Source: Corynebacterium jeikeium (GTDB taxonomy: Bacteria; Actinomycetota; Actinomycetes; Mycobacteriales; Mycobacteriaceae). From it: a stretch of DNA of 59,832 bases. The translations under genes and the position numbers were made by a program. Position 1 is the stretch's first letter, and every line of letters begins with the position of its first letter. This document shows positions 6,822-15,594 of this stretch, one piece after another. The stretch spans positions 1 to 59,832 of the forward strand of contig NZ_JFCH01000029.1 of NCBI RefSeq assembly GCF_000738175.1. Direction: 5' to 3'. The notes beneath the pieces are model-generated. The model made no database searches, had not been told where the DNA came from, and saw nothing but the letters and a program-made list of their open reading frames with translations.

Positions 6822-9785
6822 GTGAAGCAGGTTTTTGGACTACTGCGCGCTGTTCGTAACGCTCGAACAGGTTCAGCGAAGTCGTCTCCCGACCAGCAGA
6901 AACGCCAGAAGTCTGGTGCGCCTTCCGGGCCTTCTGTGCCTCTCAAGCCGTCTGCGAATTCCGAACCGTCTGCCGCTTCCAAGCCTTCCGAGGAGAAGAC
7001 CTCTGCAGAGAAAAAGCCTGCCCCTCCGAAGCAGGAACCGGTGAAGCCGGAGTCAAAGAAGGCAGCTCCAGCGAAACCCGCGCAACCGCCAATCAAGCTC
7101 TCCGCAGTTGGCGCCCCCAAGGCCCCCTCCGCTCCGAAGTCGCCGAAGGCCACTGCCCAGAAGCAGAAGCCACCGAAGGCATCCACTGCCTCACAGGCGC
7201 CCAAGGAGTCGACTACGGCTGCGAAGGGCGCTAAAGCAGACAAGAAGCAGACAAGCACTAGCCCCAAGCAGGCTGCGGCTGCCCGGCCAGCTGCGGCTGC
7301 TCCAGCCATCAAACTTGGTAGCGCAGGCGCACCACCCGCTCCGGGTGCTGTCCCTGGCGCAGCGCGAAAGACCCCGGCTGTCAAGGAGGCGGCCGCCGCG
7401 AAGTCTGCTCCCAAACAGGAGCCCAAGCAAGCGGCGAAGTTACCCGCAGCGAAGCCAGCACCCAAGGAGACCGCGAAGCCAGCTGCCAAGAAGGCGCCCG
7501 CAGCAAAGACCACACCGCCTGCAAGGCCGAAGGCCGAGCAGAAACCAGTGCCAGCGCCTGTCTCAAAGCAGAAGGCTGAACAGGCGCCAGCTGCAAAGCA
7601 GAAGGCTGAACAGGCGCCAGCTGCAAAGCAGGCACCCAAGCAAGCCGCAAAGCCTGTACCCAAACCGAAGCCCACACAGGCGCCCGCTGCGGAGCAAGCG
7701 CCCAAGCCAGCCGCGAAGACGGAGCCGAAGCCGGTGCCGCCAGCGGCGGAGAAGTCGGCGTCACAACCAAAGAAACAGCCCGTACCGAAACAGGTGGCGA
7801 CGGCACAACCTGCACCGCAGCGGCACCCTGCACCGCAGCAGAACAAGGTGCCGGAAGCGCTGGCGATCCCGCCGGAAAACAAGACGGTTAAGAAAGATCG
7901 CCGTGCGCGCCTGCGCCAGGTCAAGGGACTCGATGGCCTGCGTGGCCTCGCTGTGCTCGCCGTGGTGATCTACCACTTCTTCGGCGACATTCTGCCCGGT
8001 GGCTACCTGGGTGTGGATCTGTTCTTCGTCCTGTCGGGCTTCCTGATCACCTCTCTGCTGGTGCGCGAGTACCGCGTAAACAACACGATCAGTCTGAAAG
8101 ACTTCTGGATCAGGCGATTCCGCCGAATCCTTCCCGCCGCGCTGGTCACGCTGTTTATCGTCACCGCAATCGTCACCGCCATAGGCGGGGACATCGCCGT
8201 GGGCATCCGCGAGCAATTCCTGGGCACGCTGTTCTTCGTCAACAACTGGACGCAGATCGCCACTTCCCAGTCGTACTTCGCGGAAAACGAGGTCCAGGTT
8301 TTCGCCCACTACTGGTCACTGGCGGTCGAAGAGCAGTTCTACATCATCTGGCCGCTGGTGACGCTCGGGATTTTCGTGTTCACCCAGCGTCGGCTCCGCC
8401 GCAGTCCGCGCCGCGTCCCGATGCTGGTGACGGCGCTGCTGGCGGTGCTTTCCGCTGCGGCCATGGCGCTGTTTTTCACCCCTGGCGAGGATCCAACGCG
8501 CGTCTACTACGGCACGGATACGCACGCTTTCGGCCTGCTCATCGGCGCTTTCCTCTCGCTGGCTGTCACCTCCACGCGCAACGATCCGCGAGTGGACTCC
8601 TGGCCGTCGGCAGGCAGGTTTGAGGCCCGGGTTGCGGGCGCGATCGGTGCCCTAGCGCTTGTCGGCTACGTCATCCAGCTTCTGTTTATGGGCGACGACC
8701 TGGCGGTGACCTACCAGGGTGGCCTGCTGCTAACCAGCGTGCTGGGCGTGCTGATGATCTGGGGCGTGATCCGCGAGACCGGCCCGTTGACGTGGGTCTT
8801 CCGCACCAATGTGATGCGCTGGCTCGGCCAACGCTCGTTCTCGTTGTACCTGTGGCACTGGCCGGTCATCATGATTCTGCGTGCTCTTTTTGACGCCGAC
8901 GGTCACATGGACCACAAGTGGATTCTGGGACTAGTAGCGGTGCCGATCGCACTGCTGATCTCCGAGATTTCCTACCAGCACGTGGAGAACCCCTTCCGCC
9001 GCCGTGGCTACAAGCAGACGTGGAAGGACTACTGGGCTTCCCGCCCGAGCTTCCAGGAGATCAACGAAGGCTTTAAGAAGGTCGCTTGGCCCGTCGTACC
9101 ACTGCTTGTCGTGGCCTGTGTCGGCGGCGTGGTCTACGGAGTGGTGAACTCCAACGATAAGACTGCACTGGAACAGGAGTTGGACCAGCTACAACGTATG
9201 AACCAAGAGGCTAACAAGGGTAAAGCCCCCGCCCCGGCCACTCCACCGCCACCGAAGGAGAAGAAGGCCGCGACCGTGCAGGGCAAGGACATCACCGCCG
9301 TGGGTGACTCTGTGATGCTGGCAGCCAGCGAAGCACTGAACACGAACTACCCGGGCATCTACATCGATGCGGACGTTTCCCGCCACTACACCGCCGGCTT
9401 GGAAGTGCTGCAACAGCTGAACGCTTCCGGCGAGCTGCGCAAGAACGTGTTCCTTGGCTTCGGAACCAACGGCTCAGCCTTCCCGGGACAGCTGGAGGAG
9501 ATGATTAACCTCATCGGCCCCGACCGTCAGATCTTCATGGCCATGCCCTACGGCGATCGAGAGTGGATGGCGCAATCCCGCCAGGAAGTGCTGGATGCAG
9601 CCAAGGCTCACGACAACGTCTACATCGCAGACTGGTGCGGCCACGCGCAGTCCCACCAGAACCTGCTGTTTGAAGACGGTGTTCACCCGATGCCCGAGGG
9701 CGCGCAGGAGTACGCGAAATCCTTCGACGAGGCGCTGGCCCAGGCTGCAGAGCATAAGAAGAAGACCACGACTACCTGCGCCTAA
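6822..9785 (+). CDS. OatA-like membrane O-acyltransferase with SGNH domain and long low-complexity N-terminus
   Basis: Three parts are visible. Residues 1-~360 are a Lys/Ala/Pro-rich, presumably disordered cytoplasmic tail. Residues ~366-780 are an acyltransferase-3 domain of about ten membrane helices, beginning GLDGLRGLAVLAVVIYHFF. Residues ~800-987 are an extracytoplasmic SGNH domain with GDSV near 828 and DGVHP near 952. By family this transfers acetyl groups to a cell-surface polymer (peptidoglycan or glycan); the acceptor is not shown. Start GTG at 6822 has GGGAG upstream. The tail contains a perfect 30-bp tandem duplication and is much longer than in typical OatA. Confidence 0.85.
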   Translation: MKQVFGLLRAVRNARTGSAKSSPDQQKRQKSGAPSGPSVPLKPSANSEPSAASKPSEEKTSAEKKPAPPKQEPVKPESKKAAPAKPAQPPIKLSAVGAPKAPSAPKSPKATAQKQKPPKASTASQAPKESTTAAKGAKADKKQTSTSPKQAAAARPAAAAPAIKLGSAGAPPAPGAVPGAARKTPAVKEAAAAKSAPKQEPKQAAKLPAAKPAPKETAKPAAKKAPAAKTTPPARPKAEQKPVPAPVSKQKAEQAPAAKQKAEQAPAAKQAPKQAAKPVPKPKPTQAPAAEQAPKPAAKTEPKPVPPAAEKSASQPKKQPVPKQVATAQPAPQRHPAPQQNKVPEALAIPPENKTVKKDRRARLRQVKGLDGLRGLAVLAVVIYHFFGDILPGGYLGVDLFFVLSGFLITSLLVREYRVNNTISLKDFWIRRFRRILPAALVTLFIVTAIVTAIGGDIAVGIREQFLGTLFFVNNWTQIATSQSYFAENEVQVFAHYWSLAVEEQFYIIWPLVTLGIFVFTQRRLRRSPRRVPMLVTALLAVLSAAAMALFFTPGEDPTRVYYGTDTHAFGLLIGAFLSLAVTSTRNDPRVDSWPSAGRFEARVAGAIGALALVGYVIQLLFMGDDLAVTYQGGLLLTSVLGVLMIWGVIRETGPLTWVFRTNVMRWLGQRSFSLYLWHWPVIMILRALFDADGHMDHKWILGLVAVPIALLISEISYQHVENPFRRRGYKQTWKDYWASRPSFQEINEGFKKVAWPVVPLLVVACVGGVVYGVVNSNDKTALEQELDQLQRMNQEANKGKAPAPATPPPPKEKKAATVQGKDITAVGDSVMLAASEALNTNYPGIYIDADVSRHYTAGLEVLQQLNASGELRKNVFLGFGTNGSAFPGQLEEMINLIGPDRQIFMAMPYGDREWMAQSRQEVLDAAKAHDNVYIADWCGHAQSHQNLLFEDGVHPMPEGAQEYAKSFDEALAQAAEHKKKTTTTCA
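7571..7630 (+). repeat. Perfect 30-bp tandem duplication inside the acyltransferase gene
   Basis: Bases 7571-7600 and 7601-7630 are identical and in frame, encoding two copies of a ten-residue unit rich in Ala, Lys, Gln and Pro (KAEQAPAAKQ). Copy number could vary between strains without breaking the frame. Confidence 0.9.
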
Positions 9786-9812
9786 TGCCTACCCGCTAGA
9801 CTTGTGGGCATT

Positions 9813-11459
9813 ATGAGTTCAACCGCATCCGAAGCCTCGCGCCGCCGCACATTCGCCGTCATCGCCCACCCGGATGCCGGTAAATCTACCCTCACCGAGG
9901 CGCTCGCTCTGCACGCCCACATGATCAAGGAAGCCGGCGCCGTGCACGGCAAGGCCGGCCGCAAGTCCACCGTCTCCGACTGGATGGATATGGAGAAGGA
10001 TCGTGGCATTTCCATCGCCTCCTCCGCGCTGCAATTTGAGTACGCCCCGGAGGGCCACGACGGCGAGCCCTTCATGATCAACCTGGTAGACACCCCGGGC
10101 CACGCGGACTTCTCGGAGGATACCTACCGAGTTCTGTCCGCCGTGGATGCCGCGGTGATGCTCATTGATGGCGCGAAGGGCCTGGAGCCACAGACGCTGA
10201 AGCTGTTCCGCGTGTGCAAAGCCCGCGGCCTGCCGATCGTGACCGTCGTGAACAAGTGGGACCGCCCCGGCCGCAGCCCGCTGGAGCTGGTGGACGAGAT
10301 CGTCAACGAGATCCAGCTGCAGCCCACTCCCCTGTTCTGGCCAGTCGGCGAGGCCGGTGACTTCCGCGGGTTGGCGCGCATAAACGACGACGGCGAGGCC
10401 GAGGAGTACATCCACTTCCTCCGCACCGCCGGTGGTTCGACCATCGCCCCGGAGGAGCACTACACCCCGGAGCAGGCCGCAGAGCGGGAAGAAGACGTGT
10501 GGGAAACCGCTGCCGAAGAGGTGGAGCTGCTGGCCGCCGACGGTGCGTTGCACGACCAGGAGCTGTTCTTGGAGTGCACCACTTCCCCGCTGATCTTCGC
10601 CTCTGCGATGCTGAACTTCGGCGTGCACCAGATTTTGGATACCCTCTGCGCTTTGGCGCCCGCCCCGGCTGGCCGCGATTCCGACCCGAAGGTCCTCGAG
10701 GCCGCCGCGGGCGGAAACTCCGTCGCGGTGGACGAACACCGCGACCCCACCGACGATTTCTCGGGCGTGGTTTTCAAGGTGCAGGCGGGTATGGACCGCA
10801 ACCACCGCGACTCCTTGGCGTTCATGCGCGTGGTCTCCGGTGTGTTCGAACGCGGCATGCAGGTCACACATGCTCAGTCCGGCCGGTCTTTCTCCACGAA
10901 GTACGCCCTGACCGTCTTCGGCCGTACCCGTGCCACCGTTGAGGCCGCCTACCCCGGCGATATCGTGGGTCTAGTCAACGCGGGTTCGCTCGCCCCGGGA
11001 GACACGATCTACGCCGGCAAGAAGGTGCAGTTCCCGCCCATGCCGCAGTTCGCACCGGAGCACTTCCGCACACTGCGCGCGAAGTCGCTGGGCAAGTACA
11101 AGCAGTTCCGCAAGGCCCTCGAGCAGCTCGATTCCGAAGGTGTTGTGCAGATTCTGCGCAACGACGCGCGCGGTGACGCGAACCCGGTCATGGCCGCCGT
11201 TGGTCCGATGCAGTTCGAGGTTATGCAGGCCCGCATGGACGTTGAGTACAACGTGGAGACCGTGGCCGACCCGGTCCCTTACTCTGTCGCCCGTCGTACT
11301 GACGCCGAGTCCGCGCCGGTACTGGCCAAGCAGCGAGGCGTGGAGATCTTCACCCGCACGGACGGGGAGCTGATTGCCCTGTTCGGTGACAAGTGGAAGC
11401 TAGCCTTCGTGGAGAAGGAACACCCGGAGCTGACAATGGAGACGCTGGTCGCCGACTAG
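9813..11459 (+). CDS. prfC: Peptide chain release factor 3
   Basis: A GTPase that recycles RF1/RF2 from the ribosome after termination. P-loop AHPDAGKST, switch motif DTPGHADFSEDTYR and NKWDRPG are all present, and the C-terminal part carries the RF3-specific domain; about 548 residues is the normal length. I chose the ATG at 9813; a GTG at 9804 is in frame. No ribosome site is visible. A TAGACT box at 9797-9802 would place the transcription start at or just before the ATG, so the mRNA may be leaderless. Confidence 0.95.
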   Translation: MSSTASEASRRRTFAVIAHPDAGKSTLTEALALHAHMIKEAGAVHGKAGRKSTVSDWMDMEKDRGISIASSALQFEYAPEGHDGEPFMINLVDTPGHADFSEDTYRVLSAVDAAVMLIDGAKGLEPQTLKLFRVCKARGLPIVTVVNKWDRPGRSPLELVDEIVNEIQLQPTPLFWPVGEAGDFRGLARINDDGEAEEYIHFLRTAGGSTIAPEEHYTPEQAAEREEDVWETAAEEVELLAADGALHDQELFLECTTSPLIFASAMLNFGVHQILDTLCALAPAPAGRDSDPKVLEAAAGGNSVAVDEHRDPTDDFSGVVFKVQAGMDRNHRDSLAFMRVVSGVFERGMQVTHAQSGRSFSTKYALTVFGRTRATVEAAYPGDIVGLVNAGSLAPGDTIYAGKKVQFPPMPQFAPEHFRTLRAKSLGKYKQFRKALEQLDSEGVVQILRNDARGDANPVMAAVGPMQFEVMQARMDVEYNVETVADPVPYSVARRTDAESAPVLAKQRGVEIFTRTDGELIALFGDKWKLAFVEKEHPELTMETLVAD

Positions 11460-11495
11460 GCGGAGCAGCGATTCATCGCGACCCCATCTAAATAT

Positions 11496-11537
11496 TTGCA
11501 CAAGTCTTGCAAAGTTTCCCATGCTGTGCAATATTTT
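11496..11537 (+). promoter_or_regulatory. Promoter and inverted repeat in front of the MmpL gene
   Basis: A TTGCAA -35 box (11507-11512) and TATTTT -10 box (11532-11537) are 19 bases apart. They are flanked by a perfect 7-bp inverted repeat, TTGCACA (11496-11502) and TGTGCAA (11525-11531). It is a plausible operator for the TetR protein encoded just after the MmpL gene. Confidence 0.5.
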
Positions 11538-11541
11538 ACGC

Positions 11542-13968
11542 ATGGCAAAATTCCTGTATCGAGTAGGCCGCTCCGCCTACCTTCACAAGTGGCGCTTCCT
11601 CGCCGTCTGGCTGATCGTGCTGGTCGGCGTGGGCACCGCCTCCGCACTTTTGACCAAACCAACCTCGCAGTCCTTCACCATCCCTGGCCTGGAGTCCATC
11701 GAGACCCAGGACAGGATCAAGGAAGAATTCCCCAACGGCGAAGACGCTGATCAGCTAGAGGCAGCCACGGGCAAGCTCGTGATTCAAGCCCCTGAAGGTC
11801 AGACTCTTGCCGAGGGCGAGGCTGCACAATCGACCGAAGACATCCTTCAGGCGCTGCAAGAGCTCGATTTCCTGCAAGACAAGGAAAAGCTCGTCTCCCC
11901 CGTGCTGGCCAGCGAAAGCATGCACCAGCAAATGGCTCCTATTAAGCAGAAGCAGGGCATGCCGAAGGAGCAGATTGCATCCGACATCGCTACACTGAGC
12001 CCACTGAGCCCCGACAAGCGCACCGGTGTCATTGAGGTCTCCTTCGATGCGGAAACTGCTGCAGACGTGCCAGCCGAGGACGTGCAGAAGTTCGAGGACG
12101 CGGTAAAGAACAACGAAGGTAACCTCAAGGTCGGATGGAGCGGCAACGCATTCCAACAGCCAGAGAAGAGCATGGCCTCCGAAGCCATCGGCCTGGCGGT
12201 CGCCGCTATTGTTTTGATCGTCACCTTCGGCAGCCTCGTGGCCGCAGGCCTGCCGCTGCTCTCCGCAGTGATCGGCGTGGGCACGGGTATTGGCATCGTC
12301 ATGGCCGCCACCTCCGTCACGGACAGCATCAACTCCATGACCCCCACCCTGGCCTCCATGATCGGCCTGGCCGTGGGCATCGACTATGCGCTGTTCATCC
12401 TCTCCCGCTTCCGCAACGAGCTGATCGCCCATGTGGGTGGTCAAGATCTGGAACCGAAGGAACTACACCAGAAACTCAAGACGATTCCCGTCAAGGAACG
12501 CGCCCACCTGGCCGGCCTCGCAGTCGGCAAGGCTGGTTCCGCTGTCGTGTTTGCCGGCCTTACGGTGCTAATTGCACTGGCAGCACTGTCCATCATCAAC
12601 ATCCCGTTCCTCACCGCGATGGCCTTGGCCGCTGCCGGCACCGTTACCATTGCCGTGATCGTCGCGATCACCCTGCTGCCCGCCATCATGGGCCTCATTG
12701 GCACGAAGGTATTCGCGGGGCGCGCGCCTTTCGTCAAGGCTCCGGACCCAGAGAACGAGAAGCCGACCATGGGGCTGAAGTGGGTGCGCATCATCCGCAA
12801 GAAGCCCGCCCTGTGGTTGGTAGGCGCTGCAGTGTTGTTGATCCTGCTGGCCATCCCCGCAATGAACCTGCGTCTGGCTATGCCTTCCGATGGTTCTATG
12901 GCCAAGGGCACTCCCAACCGCGTCGCCTACGAAATGACGGAAGATGGCTTCGGTGCAGGCCGCAACGCCCCGATGGTAGCCCTCGTGGAATACCCTGACC
13001 TCAATGACAAGGAAAAGGCCGCCGCCACCCAGGAGGCCGTCGCGACCCTCCAGGGCACCGAAGGTGTGGAGAACGCACAGGTAGTGCAGACCAACGGCGA
13101 TCCGCACAACCCAGCCGACCTGGGTACTGCGGCTCAGGTGATGATCACCCCGTCCTACGGTGCGACAGATGCCCGCGCCGCCGATGTCCTGGAGCAGATG
13201 CGTGCCGAGGAAGCCGGCTATAACGAAGAAACCGGCGCAACCTATGCCATCACCGGTGTCACCCCAATGTACGAGGACATTTCTCAGCGGCTTTCGGACG
13301 TCCTCATCCCCTACATCGCCATCGTCCTCGTGTTGGCTTTCATCCTGTTGATGATCGTCTTCCGCTCCATTTGGGTGCCACTGATCGCGGCGTTGGGCTT
13401 CGGCCTGTCGGTGGCTGCTACGTTCGGCGTCACCGTCGCACTGTGGCAGGAGGGCTTCGGCGGCATCATCGACGACCCGCAGCCCATCATCTCCTTCCTG
13501 CCAATCATGCTGATCGGTATTGTTTTTGGCCTCGCAATGGACTACCAGGTCTTCCTGGTCACCCGTATGCGCGAGGGCTGGGCGCACGGCAAGACCGCCG
13601 GCAACGCCACCGCCAACGGCTTCAAGCATGGCGCGCGCGTGGTCACTGCAGCCGCGCTCATCATGATTTCGGTCTTCGCTGCCTTCATGATGGCCGACGA
13701 GCCGTTTATTAAGGTGATGGGCTTTGCGCTGGCCGCCGCCGTATTCTTTGACGCCTTCATCGTCCGCATGACCTTTATTCCAGCAACGATGTTCCTTCTC
13801 GGTGAGCACGCGTGGAAGTTCCCCAAGTGGCTAGCGAAGATCGTTCCCGCTGTCGACGTCGAGGGCGAGAGCCTGGTGGGATTGAACGCTGACGGTAGCC
13901 GCACTCCGGATACACCTACCGAGTCAGGTGAGGCAGATCCGCGAGACGCACAGGCAGCAGTAAAGTAA
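11542..13968 (+). CDS. MmpL/RND-family membrane exporter
   Basis: An 808-residue protein with the MMPL layout: one N-terminal helix, a large extracytoplasmic domain (~40-190), a six-helix block, a second large domain (~440-560), and a final helix block. The pairs GLAVGIDYALFIL and GLAMDYQVFLV carry the charged helix residues used for proton relay in this family. MmpL proteins export lipids, siderophores or drugs; the substrate is not visible. I prefer the ATG at 11542: the -10 box ends five bases before it, so translation may be leaderless. An ATG at 11521 is in frame but lies inside the promoter. A TetR gene follows 20 bases downstream. Confidence 0.88.
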   Translation: MAKFLYRVGRSAYLHKWRFLAVWLIVLVGVGTASALLTKPTSQSFTIPGLESIETQDRIKEEFPNGEDADQLEAATGKLVIQAPEGQTLAEGEAAQSTEDILQALQELDFLQDKEKLVSPVLASESMHQQMAPIKQKQGMPKEQIASDIATLSPLSPDKRTGVIEVSFDAETAADVPAEDVQKFEDAVKNNEGNLKVGWSGNAFQQPEKSMASEAIGLAVAAIVLIVTFGSLVAAGLPLLSAVIGVGTGIGIVMAATSVTDSINSMTPTLASMIGLAVGIDYALFILSRFRNELIAHVGGQDLEPKELHQKLKTIPVKERAHLAGLAVGKAGSAVVFAGLTVLIALAALSIINIPFLTAMALAAAGTVTIAVIVAITLLPAIMGLIGTKVFAGRAPFVKAPDPENEKPTMGLKWVRIIRKKPALWLVGAAVLLILLAIPAMNLRLAMPSDGSMAKGTPNRVAYEMTEDGFGAGRNAPMVALVEYPDLNDKEKAAATQEAVATLQGTEGVENAQVVQTNGDPHNPADLGTAAQVMITPSYGATDARAADVLEQMRAEEAGYNEETGATYAITGVTPMYEDISQRLSDVLIPYIAIVLVLAFILLMIVFRSIWVPLIAALGFGLSVAATFGVTVALWQEGFGGIIDDPQPIISFLPIMLIGIVFGLAMDYQVFLVTRMREGWAHGKTAGNATANGFKHGARVVTAAALIMISVFAAFMMADEPFIKVMGFALAAAVFFDAFIVRMTFIPATMFLLGEHAWKFPKWLAKIVPAVDVEGESLVGLNADGSRTPDTPTESGEADPRDAQAAVK

Positions 13969-13994
13969 GGCGTCACTCGAGAAAGGTTGTGAAA

Positions 13995-14657
13995 GTGATC
14001 TTCGAAGGCGGAAAGAGCGTAGAGGCAGCAACGCCGAGCCAACGGGATCGCAAAAAGGCCGAAACCCGTGAGCGCATCGCCTGTGCCGCCGTTGACTTGC
14101 TAGTCAACGAGGGAGCGGAGAATGCTACCATCGCGAAGATCGCAGAAAGAGCTGATATTTCCCCGCGCACTTTTCACAACTATTTCCCTCATCGAGACGC
14201 TGCTTTACTATTCACGCTTAATCAATTCGTTGAGGAAATGGTTGGCAAGGTGGATACTGCACAACCTGGGCAACAATTGATATCGATTGGCGAGAATATC
14301 GCGGTGGACTTCTTTAACCGAACGACGGGCAGCCCGAACAGCATTCAAACCCTCTCCCGCCTTGCGGACCACTTACTCTCTATCCCCGCCCAAGCTCGTA
14401 CAGAGCTTTTCACTGAGAACGATGGCCTTCCCCGCAACGCCGTGGAGTTCTTCTCTCCGCTCGTACAGGCTTTTCAGCAGTACAGCGAGCGCGAAGGTCG
14501 GACGCTCAACACCGCCCACGCGCTGTTGCTCATCAATTCGATCATGGTTGTACCCACACTTTTCGTGGAACTCAACGAGAGTGGGGAATGTGCGACGGAA
14601 GAAGAGATTCGAGGCGCTTTCCAACTACTAGCGGGAGGGCTTTCGCAGCTCGGCTAG
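13995..14657 (+). CDS. TetR-family transcriptional regulator, probably of the MmpL gene
   Basis: N-terminal TetR helix-turn-helix at about residues 20-65 (ATIAKIAERADISPRTFHNYF), then a helical ligand domain; about 220 residues is a normal length. GTG at 13995 has GAAAGG eight bases upstream; an in-frame GTG at 13989 is too close to that site. The gene starts only 26 bases after the MmpL stop and is surely co-transcribed, so autoregulation with the exporter through the inverted repeat at 11496-11531 is the natural inference. The ligand is unknown. Confidence 0.85.
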   Translation: MIFEGGKSVEAATPSQRDRKKAETRERIACAAVDLLVNEGAENATIAKIAERADISPRTFHNYFPHRDAALLFTLNQFVEEMVGKVDTAQPGQQLISIGENIAVDFFNRTTGSPNSIQTLSRLADHLLSIPAQARTELFTENDGLPRNAVEFFSPLVQAFQQYSEREGRTLNTAHALLLINSIMVVPTLFVELNESGECATEEEIRGAFQLLAGGLSQLG

Positions 14658-14712
14658 CTGAGATGAGAAACAGTTAAATACCCGACTTCCGTTTTGTTAA
14701 TATCAGATTTGC

Positions 14713-14736
14713 TACGCTAGCCCGCATCGTACGATG
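14713..14736 (+). promoter_or_regulatory. -10 box and 12-bp palindromic operator before the second tetR gene
   Basis: TACGCT (14713-14718) fits the corynebacterial TANNNT -10 box. Starting seven bases further on is a perfect palindrome, CATCGTACGATG (14725-14736), which would lie on the transcription start. This suggests autoregulation by the gene that begins at 14784. Confidence 0.5.
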
Positions 14737-14783
14737 TCCATCAAATCGGATCATCTGGGCATATTGAAAGGTTTCTCACTCAC

Positions 14784-15533
14784 ATGTCATCGAGTTCGAC
14801 GATCCCCGAGCCCTCCGCTTCCCGGCGCGAACAGAAGAAGGCCGAAACAAAGCAGAATCTCATCGATGCAGCTATTGAGCTGTTCATGAGCTACGGCCCG
14901 GAGGAAGCGACGGTCCAGGCCATTACTAAGCGAGCGGGCGTATCCACACGCACATTCCACAACTACTTCGAGCGTCGCGACGATGTCTTCGCCTACTACC
15001 TGCATGAAGTCTTCGATCACTTCGCCCAACGCATCCGCGAGATTGCGGTGGACCATCCCACCGGCCGAATCGTGGACATCATGCGCGATGCCATGTGGAT
15101 CTACTGCTTCCCGCCGCACGGTGATCAGGGCGACTCGGTCAGCCAGACGGGCTCGACTGACTCGTCTGGATCGGCTGACTCTGCCGACTCTGCCGACACT
15201 TCCGAGCTAGTGGATCCCGCCACCCCGGATATCCGCAAGTTCAAACCTCTGCTCGTCATGCTGGAAAACCCGCAGGATAAGGACAGCAGTGAACACCTGG
15301 ACGTGGATCTGCCCACCCTGACGGCTCCAGGAACCAAGGCCTTGTGCGATGTCGACCCCGACCTCTCTCCCTTCAAGGCATTCCTGCTGCTGGATGTTTC
15401 CTTCAGCATCGCCATGCGCGCCATGGAGGCATCTGTCGACGAGAGGCTAGCTGGCGGCCTCAGCCCCCAGGAGCTCTACGACCAGGCCTTCGACCTGCTG
15501 TCCCGCGTAGACCGCACCGAGGATGGCGAGTAG
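14784..15533 (+). CDS. TetR-family transcriptional regulator (second)
   Basis: TetR DNA-binding domain at about residues 20-65 (ATVQAITKRAGVSTRTFHNYF), nearly the same recognition helix as the neighbouring TetR protein, so the two may be paralogues. The C-terminal domain contains an unusual Ser/Asp/Ala-rich run around residues 118-140, built from imperfect nine-base repeats at 15170-15205; it is probably a flexible loop. GAAAGG lies 11 bases before the ATG. A palindrome in its promoter suggests autoregulation. The target is unknown; no exporter gene adjoins it, only pnuC downstream. Confidence 0.83.
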   Translation: MSSSSTIPEPSASRREQKKAETKQNLIDAAIELFMSYGPEEATVQAITKRAGVSTRTFHNYFERRDDVFAYYLHEVFDHFAQRIREIAVDHPTGRIVDIMRDAMWIYCFPPHGDQGDSVSQTGSTDSSGSADSADSADTSELVDPATPDIRKFKPLLVMLENPQDKDSSEHLDVDLPTLTAPGTKALCDVDPDLSPFKAFLLLDVSFSIAMRAMEASVDERLAGGLSPQELYDQAFDLLSRVDRTEDGE

Positions 15534-15566
15534 CCACCAGCCAGCCCACCGAGAATCAAACCCGGT

Positions 15567-15593
15567 TTCCCTTACCCAGACCCGATAAGGGAA
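15567..15593 (+). promoter_or_regulatory. Inverted repeat covering the pnuC ribosome site
   Basis: A perfect 8-bp inverted repeat, TTCCCTTA (15567-15574) and TAAGGGAA (15586-15593), with an 11-base loop. The right arm contains the only ribosome-site candidate for pnuC. It could act as an RNA hairpin that hides the site or as a DNA operator. Confidence 0.45.
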
Positions 15594-15594
15594 G

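Noticed and set aside
12568..13809. 413-codon leftward frame inside the MmpL gene
   Set aside because: Antisense to the exporter; His/Gly/Asp-rich low-information sequence without a start signal.
15534..15594. NAD or other riboswitch before pnuC
   Set aside because: The gap is only about 60 bases and holds one simple hairpin, too little for a known aptamer.
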